Shown: positions 1-13,639 of the stretch, in pieces
How the letters are laid out: the number at the start of each line of letters is the position of its first letter
How positions within the stretch are numbered: position 1 is the first letter of the stretch
Assembly: GCA_008638375.1 (NCBI GenBank)
Contig: CM018046.1
Span: 43,547,706 to 43,611,705, forward strand
Length of the DNA stretch: 64,000 nt
Origin: Nyssa sinensis
Taxonomy: Eukaryota; Streptophyta; Magnoliopsida; Cornales; Nyssaceae
Direction of reading: 5' to 3'
Notes under the pieces: generated by a model
What the model was told of the DNA's origin: nothing
The model's input: only the letters and a program-made list of their open reading frames with translations
Database searches by the model: none
Position numbers and translations under genes: made by a program

Positions 1-3000
1 GATAAAGTTACACATTCTCTAATAACTTGAACTTTTAGATAGGTTGATGATTTAACATAGACTAAATAAAGGAAACGTCAGTATAAATTGTCATAAAAGA
101 ATTTATGTAATTTTAAAAATATTAGTACAACTTATCAAAAAAAAAAATTCAAACTTACATCAAATATTCTAATTTGATACGTACATGAAACTCATCTTTT
201 TAACCGTGTATGGGTATCCTTAAGATGCATTATTGTAATCTTGGCATGGAATTGATTAATGCTATGCTAAATTAATAATTTTATTAGAAATATTTATATA
301 ATTGATGTAACAGTATTATATTAATTTTATATTATATTATAATGTAATATAATGCTAACACATAAATTATATAAAAATTTTAAGTGAGAACAACATTATT
401 ACTTGAAATATTAATGGAGTGGCGTCCATTCAGGAATGGCTGGCCAAAATTAATTTTGGGGGAAGGCAAACATCACGTCAAGGCAGCCTTTTTATGAATC
501 TTGACCATACTGTGTAGGGAGTCCTCCTGAATTATGGGTTTCCAAATTTAGTTGGGGCTACACCGTGTGCCAGTTGCACTAGACATGAATGAGAATGGGA
601 CCGCTAATTAATGCACAAAAACCATTACAATATTGCTCAGCAGCCATTGATAATGTTAAAAGTTCTATAATTAATGTAATTATGTTATATCAATGTTACA
701 TCAATTAAGATATGAATTTAAAATATAAATTTGAGAAGCATAATATTTTTTAATCTCAATAAGGAATGTCAACGGACAGGAACTCCTTTTCTAATCTATT
801 TCACGAAAAAACTTTCTCTTCAACTTTGTTTAAATCTCGTGATAGATGAGGATAGATTCTCGTCAAAATCTTTATTTATTTTTAAATTTTTATTTATTTA
901 TTATATTAATTATAATTAACATAGTTTTCAAAAAAAAAAGTGTTATATGTTAAAATAAAAAATATATATTTATTAGTCAAAGTAGGACCACAAGTGTATG
1001 TATCAAAGTTATATATATTTTTTTATCAAACAAAAAAGTATATTTATAAGTATAATTTTTACAAACAAACTAATCACATTGTTGGAAAGATCATGCTATA
1101 CCAAAATCACTTATAAACCCAATTCATAGCTGAGAAATAAATGTATAACTACATACTCTTACTTATGGAAATTTGAAACCGTGAATTTTTTTATAACAGA
1201 AGGAATGAGATGCACTCGATCACTAAAAATATCGGCGTATCAAAATTACACTTATACACAAAAACTATTATTTTACTTGCAAAATTATACTCATTCAAAT
1301 AATGTGAATTGCACATCAAATAATAGTTTTATTTTATTTGCAATGCAAAAAAATATTTTAAAAGACAGAAAAATCTTTGTAAAATGAAGTCCATCATTTA
1401 ATGAGCCTCAACAGTCAACTCTTGAATTTGTATGAGCTAACAACAACTAAGCCAAGCTGCAGGGTCACATGATAAGGTTTATCCTATCCCAACAGCAGTC
1501 TAGCTCACGGTTGGAGAACAATTAATGTTAGGGCTTGGTTTCAGAACGATTAGAATTGATCCAGCAAAATATAAATGAACTATTTTTTTTTTTTTTTTTA
1601 ATGTTTGATAAGTATTTTTAGCAATATAAAAGTGCATTTATTTTTTAATAGGTGTTTAACATTGGAATAAAGTCCGATTAAGAAGGAATTTAAAACCTAT
1701 ATTTGAAATAAACTCTTAACGCTCATGTAATGAAACCTTAAAATACGTAAAGAAAGGTAATATGAAATAAACGGCAATGTAACTAACCAAGATTAAATCG
1801 GGAAAATTGAATTATTGTAAGTGGACAACTCTTAAAACACAAAGATATCATAGAGAAGTAAATGACTAAAATAAATTAAATAAAATAAGATTACGGCCTT
1901 AAAAATGTATAAAGGGGTTCATTCTTAGGTTTTTCGGCTCGGGGCATGACATGATAGGGACAATTTCTAGTGTTAGGTAATGAAAAAATCATTCGAGTGA
2001 AAAGTATTTGGTTGGAAATTGGCTGAGTCCATGAATTTTAGTGCCACTACATCGATGTATGAAAACAGAGGTTTGTATAACTTGGAGACAGTATCCTCTT
2101 TGAAGCAAGAGGCTGATGATGGATTTGATGTGCAGACATGGTAGACTTGAGCAAAAATGTGTTTGATTTGGAGTTCAGAGAATCATACAAATGTTATATG
2201 CGAATGCCATGACTAGGAAACAAGAAATAAAGAATTAAAATGAAGCATATGTACATATATTGGTTCTTCCAACAATTTTGGAGATCCCGAAGGACAAAAG
2301 GTAGAGAGATTTGTAGTGATGAGGTGGGGAAAAGTTTCGGTTTAATGGCTTCGAGGGATTTAAACTAAGGTATTGATGATTGTTGTGCAACATTCAATGG
2401 CCTCAAAAAAACATAATGAAGAACAATTTCGTCAAACGGTTCATTCTGTTATTCTCCTTGACTTTTTACATTTGACACCTAAATATGAGGAGTTTTAATC
2501 TCACATTTTTAAATACAGGAGGTCAAAGGGAAATTGAGCTTAATTACAAGGGGTGAAAAATATATTTTTCCTATTAAATAATGATTTTAACATGTGAGGG
2601 CCATATCTTGTGAGAGGAAAAAGAATTTCCCTATCCCTTTACAATAGTCTTCTTTCACTTGCTACAATAGTGTGTTCAAGAAAATCTTAATAATTACAGT
2701 ACGTATTTCTTTTCTTCATTTTTTTAAAATTTTGACCAACTTTTTTTTTTTTTCATTTTCTAAATAAAATTGATTAAAAAGACTTAAATTTATTTTTATA
2801 CAAAATAAAAACAAATCATTTACCTTAAATTTATTTTTATATAAAATAATAAAAAAACTTTTAAAAAAACTAGAATAAATCTGTCAAAATTAAAAAAAAA
2901 TACAAAAAAAAATAATAAAATAGATAATTTTGTTAATTTAAAGAAAAATTTTAACCGAAAGAAAGTAATTATCAAATAAAATACAAAAAATTAGTGTAAT

Positions 3001-3080
3001 TTTATAAACCTTAAAACAAATCAAGAGAATTATTATAAAACTCACTAGAAATTAGTATATTTTACCCTTAAAAAAGAAGT
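1..3080. other. AT-rich intergenic DNA
   Basis: No reading frame here resembles a known protein and no RNA gene was recognised. A more GC-balanced patch near 420-640 has no identifiable coding signal. The short open frames (around 731-919 and 1181-1387) are AT-rich, low-complexity and lack support. The stretch probably contains old, unrecognisable repeats. Confidence 0.5.
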
Positions 3081-3099
3081 AGACTGCTGACAGTTCGTT

Positions 3100-3700
3100 T
3101 GGATAAATAGGAGGAAAAAAAAAAAAAGGAGAGAAGAGTATTAGTTATGAGGAAAAGAAAAGGAGAGAGGAGAGGAGAGGGTAATCTCTCCTTTATATTT
3201 GGATAACTAATGAAAGGAAAGGAGAGGAAAGACTAATATAATCCTTTCATCTTGTTTGCGAATGATAAATGAGAGAAAAGAAAGGAAAAATTTTTATATT
3301 ATTTTACTATTACATCCTTTTAAATTAAGCATACTAATAATTAGTAATTTAACTGTAGCTAAAGTGTATTCCAACCTATTGCAGGAATATGCCTTAATAA
3401 AGCTTGATTATTGCATGAGCAAAGTTTGTATAAAAAAAAAGGGAAACAATGTGTATTTGGATGCCCTAGGATAGATGTGCCATTTTTATTTTAGCTTTTA
3501 CAATTTTAAGGGTAATATTGATATTATTAAAAATTCATTAAATTCTTATTTCCTTTCCTTCATTTCCTCTCACTTTTGGAGAGATAACAAAATTACTCAA
3601 ATGAATGTTAAGCTCCCCCTCCATCTCCCTCCCTTTCCCTTCCTTTCCTTTCTCCCTTTCTTCTCATTTTCTTTCCTTTCTTTTAATTTCCTTCCATCTA
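3100..3700. repeat. Purine-rich and pyrimidine-rich tracts in inverted arrangement
   Basis: About 3110-3240 on the + strand is almost all GGAGAG/GGAAAG-type purine sequence. About 3607-3690 is CTCCCT/CTTTCC-type pyrimidine sequence. The two tracts could pair as an imperfect inverted repeat around a 350-bp AT-rich centre. The words 'tttggata' and 'tttggatg' recur at the edges, as in some plant MITE-like repeats, but no terminal repeat or target duplication could be fixed. Confidence 0.35.
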
Positions 3701-3830
3701 ATCATAATGTAAGTGTATGGATACAAAGTTACAAACACTCTGAAGCCAAAATTATTCACGAGAAAGAAATTGTTTTTTCATTTAAAATAAGTCAATTTGG
3801 CTACATCATTTCTATTTGAATTATAGTATT

Positions 3831-6800
3831 AACTTAAACAGTTAAACTACTATACTTTTTCTTTTAAACAGTTAAATAAGTTATACTTGACTTGTTTTTG
3901 AATTTTGTGATAATTATAAAAATCTTTCTTGAATTTTTAAAATGACACGAATCTTACTTATTTTTATTTACAATACAATATTTCTCATCTAATCTAATTT
4001 TTTTAAATGATAAAGGTGTTCATTTTATATATATATATATATATATATTTTCTACATTTTTTAAATTTGGCCAATTGGATCCTTTTTATTTTTAAATAAA
4101 TATTAATTAAAACCATCTTTGAAAAAATAAATAAATAAATTATCTTAATTTTTTAAAAAATATAAAATGAAAAAATCTTATAAAAAATGTTTGAAAAAAT
4201 AGGACAAAATTAAAAAAATAAAAATAAAAGAGATACTTTGAAAAAAATTGGGTCGGAGAAGATATATTTATAATTTATTAGTAAAAATAGAAACTTCTAT
4301 GAGAGGTTTTGTAATTGTAGAAGCCAATGTAATTTACCTTTTTTTTTTTTTGTTAATTACACTTTAGTACTATGAAGTTTTATGAAGTTTTGTCCTGATT
4401 TCAAATTAGACATTCAATTATCAATCCCTTAATTTTAAATTTCATTTAATTTAAGACCAATTTCAAACAGCTATCTCAAATTCTTAATGATAGTCATTTA
4501 CGCATTAAAACTACGTAACTTTATTTGAAACTCATATAAAATTATAGGATCTTATTTAAAACCTGTATAACAGTCACAGGGTACTATTTTAAAAGTCTTA
4601 TGAAATTATAGGGTATTAAAATATAATCAATTTAATATGACAATTGACCTTAATTGAACTAAATAAAAATTACTGAGACTAAATTATTATAATAAATAAT
4701 CGATAGTAGGAACTTGTAAAATGATTACTGTATATAGAATGTACATGACATCGGATAAATTAAAAATTAATTAATTAATTAATTTTTATTTGCATGAACA
4801 TTAATTTTGTGATATCAAATTGAAATTTAATCTATTGTAATAACTGAATTTTTCAAATTATTATACTCTAAATGGATTCACAATTTCATTCTTGAATATT
4901 TAGCCCAAAAAAAGAAAAGAAACGTCCATTCCTATTTTGTTCCTACTTCATTCAATTCATTAATCTATTTCATTTCTACCTTATTCCATTCCAAATACAC
5001 ATTTCATTAGTGGGACATTTTCTTGATATATTCACTAATATAATAATTTCTCATAATTAATAACGTTTCAAGAAACTAACCTTGTTCTATGATGAATAAT
5101 GAGTAATTTTATGATTTAATAATTAATATATTTTAAAAAATTATTTATTATATAAAAAGAGATTAGCATTAATTTTTAAGTAACATAAAAAGAGATTAAT
5201 TTTTTCTTATAACTTAAATTAGATATAATACATATTTTTCTATAAATAAAAATGACCTCCTTAGTGGTATCGGCATGGACAAGGCTCCTTTGCATTACTA
5301 ATTTTCTCAATTTTTCAGATGCATGACACATCATCTATTGTTTAATTATTTAATAATAAATAAATGATGTATCATGCATCCAGTACTACGTTGAGAGAAA
5401 TTGGAAAAAAAAAAGTGCAATAGAGATCCTAATCCGTAATGATACATATCCTATTTTTATGCAAAAAATTATGAATTTGTGAGAATTTTTTTTTCATTAA
5501 TAAAAATTATAAAAAACTAATAATTAATAATTTTTAGATCTCCAAATATTATTAATAATTAAAAAGTTAGTCCGTAGTTTTTTTTTATACATGCCATGTG
5601 GGAGGCGAGAAATTCTATGTGCGTGTATAACAATTCGAACCAGGATCGTGTATTTATAAGTAATGAATCTTTACATCTTTAAGCCAATTTGCCTAATAAG
5701 TTGTCCCTATTTGATATGCATAACATAGTGAAAAGAAGAAAAAAAGATAAAAAAACCAAACCCTCACTGATTGTGACAATTGTAGAGGATCTAGCACTGC
5801 CCAAAATCCAAATGCTAAACTAATGGAAAAGGCAAATTGGATGAGGCGCCACCAACCCTTCCTATGTTTTCCGTGGTCTGCCACTTCTCTTTGTTGCTTT
5901 CTCGTGATATTTGTTTTATTTCCCTTGTGATGAATGATGATGTTAACTTAACTTCGAGGAAAAAATTTTATTTAGATGTGTATGTATGTAATGAATCTTG
6001 AATTTGAGTCACGTTTGTAAAAAAATGAGAATATTTTTATATCGGATAGAAGAATTAAGATACTACACTAGCGCACTACTGACTTACTACACTTGTGCGC
6101 TGCTTACTTTTATTTTTATACAACGATGAAGGAAGAAAAATCGAACTCACACTAAAAATATAAGAAAATAAGCAATTGTATTATTTGGAATAAATCTTGG
6201 TGGTAGCAGATTACTGTTTATACTATAAGTTTCACAAATTAGTTAAAGCTTTGGACCCACAAATTATTTAACCTTTCACTTTAAGCTTTAGCTTTAGGGC
6301 AACAATGCAAGCTGGTGTGCTTCGACTTTGTTGCCATGACTAGTGGAATGAGAAAGCAGGATATGTAGAAGGTGATTCTCTCCTACAAGTGGGCCCAAAG
6401 TGTAGCAAAGAGAAAGTGAAAGCTTGGTTAATCATAGGGTCTCTGATCAATAGTTGACAATAAGATTAACCCTGAAAAACATGAACATATGGCTATAGCA
6501 TTCTTCAGCTAAATGGACCCCAAAGATTCAGTCAGTGGCAAGTTTGGACCCCTTCACTATACACAAATCATAAATATAAGAGATAATTATTGTGATCTCT
6601 CCTTAGATATTTGTTAATAATTTTTTTTTTATAATTTTTAATATTACACTAATTTTTATTATCAGAAAATATATATTAATAAAAAATATGTATTTACTGT
6701 TTTATCTTTGAAAGTAATTATATTAATACTTCATGTGAATTTAATAATTACAAAAACGTGAGGAGATAATGAAGGCTATATATTATAAAAGAGTATTTTA

Positions 6801-6900
6801 GTTATATAAAAAAATTTAATTAAAAATTCTAACACAGTTTATAATAGATTTGTATATTTTCAATGTAATAGACAGAAAGTAAGTACAATTTTAGAAAACA
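3831..6900. other. AT-rich intergenic DNA with possible SINE relic
   Basis: No gene was recognised. A (TA)n run lies at about 4026-4048. Around 5595-5690, read on the minus strand, a GGTTCGAATT word resembling a pol III box B occurs in a less AT-rich context. It could be a tRNA-derived SINE remnant, but box A and the ends cannot be placed. Confidence 0.35.
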
Positions 6901-6938
6901 CAGATAATAATCAGGTAACTCTGAGGTGTTCAATGTAA

Positions 6939-7158
6939 TTATCCCGGGATATAACATGTCATGGTGGCCACATTTCTTTTCTTTCTTTTTGTCTTTCCGC
7001 CTTTTGATTTTTGGGCTGGTCGGATTAAGAAAGCTCTAAAGAAGAATCCCACCGACGACCACCATAACTTTCCCTCTCTTTTATTGCCCGCCAACAAGAC
7101 CAAGAACAACAACTGTGTGTGTGTATGTGCAGCTACAGAGAGTATCATTGAACAAAGA
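6939..7158 (+). promoter_or_regulatory. Probable 5' leader/core promoter of the PADRE gene
   Basis: A gatataaca word at about 6948 could be a weak TATA element. The sequence then has a CT-rich stretch, and a TGTGTGTGTATG tract sits near 7114-7128, shortly before the favoured start. An in-frame ATG at 6961 opens a hydrophobic peptide beginning MVATFLFFLFVFPPF. Whether 6961 lies in the transcript depends on the transcription start, which sequence alone does not show. Confidence 0.35.
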
Positions 7159-7758
7159 ATGGGAAATTGCCTGTTTGGAGGGATGGGAGAGGTTAATGAA
7201 GTGATCAAAGTAGCAACATCAAACGGTGGAATCATGGAGTTTTACGCTCCCATAACTGTAGAATGCATCATCCATGAGTTCCCAGGCCACGGCATATTTC
7301 GAAGCCATGATCTCTTCTGGAAACCACTTGCTCACCAAGAAGTGCTTCTGGCAGGAGAGTCATACTATCTCCTCCCACTCAGCAACACAACTAGCTGTAT
7401 AGGAGGCGTTCGATCAATTGCCCAAGTAGGTCACATAAGATCAAACAGTGTGCCTACATCTTTGGTTGCACCTTACAGGATGTCTTTTGATAGTCAAGGG
7501 GTGCTGAAGAGATCATACACAGAAGTGTTCTCAAGGTACAACAATGGTGGGTTTTGGAAGGTGAAGCTGGTCATCAGCCCTGAACAGTTATTGGAGATAT
7601 TATCACAAGAAACTCGCACCCAGGAGTTGATTGAAAGCGTTAGAACTGTTGCCAAATGTGGAAGTGGTGTCTCATCTGTGGGCTTTTCTGATCAGTGGAG
7701 TTTCTCCAGCAGCAGGAATGCTTCTAGTTCTAAGAAAGATGTCTTATTAGAGTTTTAG
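7159..7758 (+). CDS. PADRE/DUF4228 domain protein
   Basis: A single-exon gene of 199 codons. The N-terminus MGNCLFGG has Gly2 and Cys4, the usual signature for N-myristoylation plus palmitoylation, so plasma-membrane attachment is likely. Residues about 15-75 fit the plant DUF4228/PADRE domain: a VIKVATSNGGIMEFYAPI strand region, the FPGHGIFRSHDLF segment, and the EVLLAGESYYLLPL motif. The C-terminal half is variable and ends in a Ser-rich stretch. Family members are small plant proteins often induced by pathogens or abiotic stress; their biochemical role is not established. The start at 7159 is chosen because it gives the family N-terminus and has A at -3 and G at +4. The same frame is open upstream to another ATG at 6961, which would add 66 residues and mask the lipidation site. 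About 60 bp after the stop the sequence turns AT-rich, with no clear AATAAA. Confidence 0.88.
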   Translation: MGNCLFGGMGEVNEVIKVATSNGGIMEFYAPITVECIIHEFPGHGIFRSHDLFWKPLAHQEVLLAGESYYLLPLSNTTSCIGGVRSIAQVGHIRSNSVPTSLVAPYRMSFDSQGVLKRSYTEVFSRYNNGGFWKVKLVISPEQLLEILSQETRTQELIESVRTVAKCGSGVSSVGFSDQWSFSSSRNASSSKKDVLLEF

Positions 7759-10732
7759 AGAGAGAACAACGAAAAAAACACAGCGTTCTTCTTTTTAATC
7801 CCGGCCTTTCTATTGTATGATTATTGCTCAATGTTATAGGATGAATTTCATTTTTATGAATGTAAGTTTAAACCTCTTCTTTAATAGAATGTAGAAGTAT
7901 GGGATATATATTCTAATGAGTTTTCCTTTAGTTTCTTTTTGTGTGTGTGTGTGTGTGTGTTTTTCTTTTGTTTTTTGATTTTTGTTTTTGGTGTTGATAA
8001 CTGAAGAGAACTACTCGTTTTGTGCCAGAGATACAAACATAAATCGCTTCGGCCTTCACAAACGTTTACACTCCACATTTAATATTATGGGTGGGTTGCT
8101 TCTTGGCCACTTAAATCTGGAATTTCAAGGTAGTACATCCAAGAATTCTCTGAATTGAGCTATTCGATGGGAATAGTTTTATTTGAGGTTGAGTGATAGT
8201 AAAAAGTGGTAGTTTGGATGAGCCGAGAAAGAAGTGCGGTTTGAATAAGTAATTATAAAAAATTATTATTTAATTTAAGTTAATTAATATTTAAATAATA
8301 TATTTAAATTACATTGTAATGTTTGGATGAATTATTAATAAGTGTTATTGAAATATTTTTAAAAAAATTATATTAGATTATTTTTAAAAAAAAATTCATT
8401 TTGAGTTAAGTGTGATTTACCCATCAAAACAAATACCCCCCAAATAAAAAAAAAATTCAATTTCGAGATTGAAAAAGTCATTACGTCCAGTAAATAAGCA
8501 GAACCAAATACAGCCTAAGTAGGAAATGTGATGATTTGTAGCATGGAAGATTTACTAATTTGCAGCAGCATCAGGGCCAGGGAATAACCCTTGTAGGCCG
8601 TTGTAGTCAAATTTGGGCCGGATCCAGGCTTGACTATCTAGTTTAATTGTTCCTGGTTGTAGCACTCCTTTCTTGGGTCTTCAGAGGCCCTAAGCCCTAT
8701 TAATACTATAAAAATGTAAAAGATACCCAAGCCCAACTTGTGATCCATCCGATAGGCATGGGCCACATGGCTACCGTCGGATGACACTGGAAAGCCTAGA
8801 TGAGTAGGCTTTCAGTGTGGGGGCTGAAAAGTATTTGATTATCACATTATGATTTGAAGTTGCGACAAATAATAAAGAAAAATATTATTCTCCTCAAACT
8901 TAAATACAATTGCAAAGTCTAAATCTAATTATATTTTTTCTCAAAAAATTAGTCAAATGCATGAGGCTTCAATTATTGGAGGATTTAAAAATGATTAAAT
9001 GTATCTAATTTTATTCTCGTATGTAAAGAGATTATTTTCATAACTCGAACTCGTATCCAAAAACAGAACAAGGTAAAGGCTCCCAAACTTTGCAAAAAAA
9101 AAAAAAACTTATTTGTAAATTTTATCTCTAATTTTAAAAAAAAATTATCTACCAAAATTTGTAAAAGAAAATAAAATTTACATGTAAATCTAACCCCCTC
9201 CCAAAAAAATTTACATAGAAAAAAATTTCAATCCTAAATTTTTTTTCCAAAAAATTATAGCCTGCCTGGATTTTTCTAACTCCGCCCTTGCTTAGATTAC
9301 AATGGAGCAACATTTTTTTTTTTGCACCAAATATTTAAACAAATAAATATAAAATGGTTTTCAATTGGGTTAGTAATGTTGAACATTGACATAACCCATA
9401 GAAAGTCTTGATTAAGGGTAAGGTAATGTTTGGGTGCTTCACTTTTTTCATGGTATCGTAAGTTACTAGTTTGCTCATATATATATATATGCAATGGCGA
9501 CACATTGCTCCCCTTCCTATTCTTTTGACTAATGAAGAACGTTGCCCATATTTGTAGTTGCCAACTAAATAACGTTGGAAGAGCACATCAAACACCCCAC
9601 TTTTCTTTTCCTCCTTTTTCCTGTTCTGTTGAATAAATGAAAGCACTTGTGTTCAAGAAGATTTCTAAGTTTGGTTCAATTGAACTTTCTAAAATATTAT
9701 TTCTTTGGATGGTTTTTGTTGATGGGAAAACAAACACTTCCCTCCTTTCTACGCTACTGATAAAAAGACTAGAAATAGTCTAGTTGGTCATCGTGTGTTT
9801 CTCGTTAACTAAGGGTGGAGTCCTAACTAAGGATGGAGTTAGAAAAATGATTAGAGGGGAGGCGGTGTTTAGAAATTTTAGTGGGATTTTTGAGTTGGAC
9901 CAAAATTGTGAAGTGAAAAATGAGAGAATTGATGGATAAAGATTGTGTTAATTTTAAAAGGGCCAAATTTTTACACGGAAAAAAAAAAAAATTCTATAGT
10001 TTTCGTGGGAGTGTGTGTTGTAGTTTGGTCAAGTCGTCGTGTCATTTTGCCCTTGCTGTTAAGGAAATGTTATCGATTTAAGTCTCACTCTCTTCATTAG
10101 GAGATGTGAGTATTATTTTCACCTAATCCTAGGCTGGACTAATTTGTTCGTTTAGGGTTTATATTTGAGAAGCTCTTGCTTCTATCTAAGACCCATATTT
10201 AAAAGTCTATTGCTACTATTTGTATATTGTTATATAATACTATGATTATATTATTCAATTGGGACTGATTGTAATATCTAATCGCTTTTGTGTAAAAAAA
10301 AAAATCAATTAAAGAATCACTCGTTTTTCAACAATCTCGTCTTCATTGATATTATTGCATACCACAAGTAATATATACAAGGCTACATCATATATGGTTC
10401 TAGATTCAAATTATTTCCTTAAATTGAAATATTCCCTATCTTATTCATTATGAGTCAATATCCATCCTCTCTGCACGGTTCTTTTCAAGGTTGAAAATTG
10501 TTTTCAATCTCCATTTCACTCAATTGTTAGGTCAGAGAACCACCTAAACTCTCTTCTAAAAATTCTTAATACTGTTGAAATCTTAGCAACTTCAGATGTT
10601 GGAGAAAATCAAATTGCAGAGAAAATAAGTTGGAGATCCACCACATGATATGATTTTCTTTTCTTTCTTCATTATTTGCTTTTAACTGTAACAGATTGAA
10701 AATTTAGGTGTGCTCTCATTCATGTTTTTATT
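7759..10732. other. Intergenic DNA with repeat relics
   Basis: Contains a (TG)n tract at about 7940-7961 and a more GC-balanced unrecognised stretch at about 8560-8830. Two patches (about 9180-9300 and 9800-9990) carry 'gagttagaaaaat...gagggg'-type words seen in old plant dispersed repeats. No supported gene was found; open frames at 7881-8078 and 9297-9646 (-) are low-complexity. Confidence 0.4.
8990..9060 (-). repeat. SINE-like 3' fragment (possible Au-type)
   Basis: On the minus strand this segment reads GAGTTCGAGTTATG, then an AATAATCTCTT run and a stretch ending near ATACATTTAATC. This parallels the 3' half of the better preserved SINE-like copy at 59905-60001. Box A is not recognisable, so only a fragment is claimed. 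Confidence 0.3.
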
Positions 10733-11224
10733 TAGGGTTGTCAATTTATGTAATTGTAAACCGTTTTCGGATCGCGTTAATCCAAATCCAATATTATTAA
10801 CTAATCGTTTCAAATTTTCAAATCCAAACTCAACTTGTTTATTAAACAGGTCAGACGTATCGATACAGTTAACCCGTTTCTTTTAATTTTTATTTTTGAA
10901 ATAAAATAATTACTTGTCTTTTTATATGTATAAATAATTCTCAAGTTTAAGTAAACTTTGAGCATAGGTCAAATCATAATAGAAACATCTTTTACAAGCA
11001 AAAATTCTTCAAATCTTGATAAACTTTCTGATTGTTAATTTTTTTTATAATTAAATACGTTAAGTCGTGTTAAAAAAATTGACATTAATAAAATTAAAAT
11101 ATGACTTGTTTATTAACTGTGTTATATGTGTTAATCCGTTTATAATTCAAATCAATTTATACTCAATTTAAATCAATTAATTTTGAGTCGTGTTATCGTA
11201 TGATGTCATAAATTAACACCTCTA
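10733..11224. mobile_element. hAT-like MITE, 492 bp
   Basis: The left end TAGGGTTGTCAATTTATG and the reverse complement of the right end, TAGAGGTGTTAATTTATG, agree at 14 of 18 positions. The flanking octamers TTTTTATT (10725-10732) and CTTTTACT (11225-11232) match at 6 of 8, as expected for a decayed 8-bp hAT target duplication. The interior has 'gttaatccg' and 'cgtgtta' words typical of non-coding hAT derivatives and no protein. Boundaries are fairly secure; the superfamily follows from the 8-bp duplication and TAGGG-type ends. Confidence 0.6.
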
Positions 11225-12931
11225 CTTTTACTGTCTTGTAAAGCAAATTTTATAAGATTTTTTTTTTCATAATTCAGTTTTTGATCTTTGAATCGATTAA
11301 TTCAAAGAATCAATTCTACTCTCTACTAACAGAAAATTCGATTAAAACCGAAACATCCATTTTATAATATTGATGCACCCATTTAGGAAAAGCACTCCTA
11401 ATGTCATCAAACTCATGAGTGATGACGTTGTACTAAACTAAATCAAACATGAGAGATTTTAACGCAGATCGATGCAATTTATTCTATACACCTCGATATT
11501 CCATCTTATATCAAATCAAGTTTTCACTTCAAGAAAGAAAAACAAAATGCTTGGGAAAAATTCCAGAGGGGCATGTCTGCCTCTTTAGTGAGTCAAATCA
11601 AAGAAAAATAAATAAAATAAAGAATCGTGAAACATCTGATCTTAACTGGCAGCATGTAGAAAAAAGAAAAAAGAAGATGATAATTGTCTTTTAATTATTA
11701 AAATATTTATTTTAATTGGTTAAGAGAGAACAAATGCTTTTAATAACATAAATTGTATGTTTTTTTTGATGAATTTAAAGCATGTTTGATAGGACATCAT
11801 ACACCAAAACAAAAAAAAACAAAAAACACGAGTCGGTTCCTTTTTGTATTAACAGTCTCTCACTAATAAATAGAAAATTGTGGCCCATGATTCCGAATTT
11901 CACACGGTGCCAAACAGATCCTTATTAAAATTGAAACAGACCCAAGGAGATGACATTTAATAAGAAAACGAAAGGATTTTAAGAGTTTGACTTTTTTTCA
12001 TGAACAAATAAAAGGGAAAAGAAAAAAAAGAAAAAGAAAAAGAAAAGATACGTCACACATTCGTCATGTGGTCGTCATCATAGTACACTTCTCTATGGCC
12101 TTGCATGTGTGAACTAAAACTAATTTCACCACACAATTGCAATTTAACTTTCACTGTAATGAATGAGAAATCAACAGAAACTAAATTACAAAGGATGAAA
12201 GTTAGCGAACTGCATGCAATCATATATCAAATTTTAAAAATTCACAATTTAAAAGTATTATTTATATTCCGAATTTCTGTAAATATATTTTTAGTATTTC
12301 ATATTATTGTTATGTTGTCATAATATTATATATTTGTAGTTGAAGAGTTGCATTATAATAAAATCGTAGCAATCGTAAACGTAATCTTATTTTAAGATGA
12401 ACTATATAAATCTTTGTATTCTTGTATGTGTGTGTGATTTTAGATTCGTTTTTATTTTTTTATTTATTTTCGTATCTTACCGATTCTGATTAGATGATTA
12501 TATTATTAACAAAGATTAAAACACGCAAACACTGAGTTTCGTACTGTTCTCACCCCTCATCTCAGACCAATAAATTATCAAACTCCAAGTCTGTATGACA
12601 GATTTATGCTCGGTTTCATAATAATGCAGTGGTGCTAACATTCAAGTTAAGAATATCTCATAGCTTGTAAGAACCAAGCAGATCAGATTAGGCAACTATG
12701 GCTAAGGTCCAGAATTATTGTTATATACTTTTAAAAATGAAGTTGCCAGTCTTTGTACTTATCTGATTAATGCAAAAGCTCTGAAATTTACTCCACAATA
12801 GATTCTATGAAATTGGCAATCAATTCACTATATATAATAAAGGTAAGGTACACTCTAAATGGCCGACCGAGTGTCCTGAATCAATCAATGAAGTTAAGTC
12901 CAATTTTTATCAAGATTTTTGATTCTTTCTC

Positions 12932-13001
12932 CTCTAACTTGATCGTCAGAATAGTCATCACTTCTTCTCTAACTTGATCGTTAGAATAGTCATCACGTCT
13001 T
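12932..13001. repeat. Tandem duplication, 2 x 35 bp
   Basis: The words CTCTAACTTGATCG and AGAATAGTCATCAC occur twice with an offset of 35 bp (first copy from 12932, second from 12967). Only a few positions differ. Confidence 0.7.
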
Positions 13002-13639
13002 TCCGATAACTCTTTTTACCTCACCATCAATTCATCCTAGCCAGATTTTTTACCACAACAATTATTAATATGCTTTTATAATATTTTTAGTATAAAAATT
13101 TAAATAACCAATCAATACTATACACAAGGATGGAGTTGTAACTAAACAAGACTTGACTATAACCCCTCTGAATTTTAATTAAAAAAAAAATTGAGAAAAA
13201 AATTTTATCCACATTTTTTTTCTTGACTCTGCTCTTAATTATACAATCGGTCATTTTAGAAATGTTTCTCAGCTTCAGAATTCATTCTTTCAATTTCACC
13301 CAGTGTTTTCATATATAAAAAAAAAAAAAATTCTCAACAACTTCAATTTTTAGTTTAACCGCAACATATATGAATTTAAACATTAATTATTAAAATAAAA
13401 ATAAAAGAAAACAATTAACTTTATAAAATCACACGATTTCTTTTGTGAAAAAATGTTAAATTTAATTAAAATTAAGGGTATGGTTTGAATTACTTTGACT
13501 AATTAAATCAATTTTAATTGAATTTTTGTTTTGGATTAATTATATGAAAACAACTATTTTATAAGAATTTTAAAATTCAAGAGGAAACTAATTTTCCTTT
13601 TTATATTATTAAAAGATGATCATTTATCAAATTATTTAA

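Noticed and set aside
3475..3819. Plus-strand 114-codon open frame
   Set aside because: It is generated by the pyrimidine-rich CTTTCC tract and encodes a Phe/Leu/Ser/Pro low-complexity peptide.
5693..5884. Minus-strand open frame with a Trp/Phe-rich, membrane-like peptide
   Set aside because: Its first codon is GTG, not ATG. No upstream exon or family resemblance was found, and the end is low-complexity.
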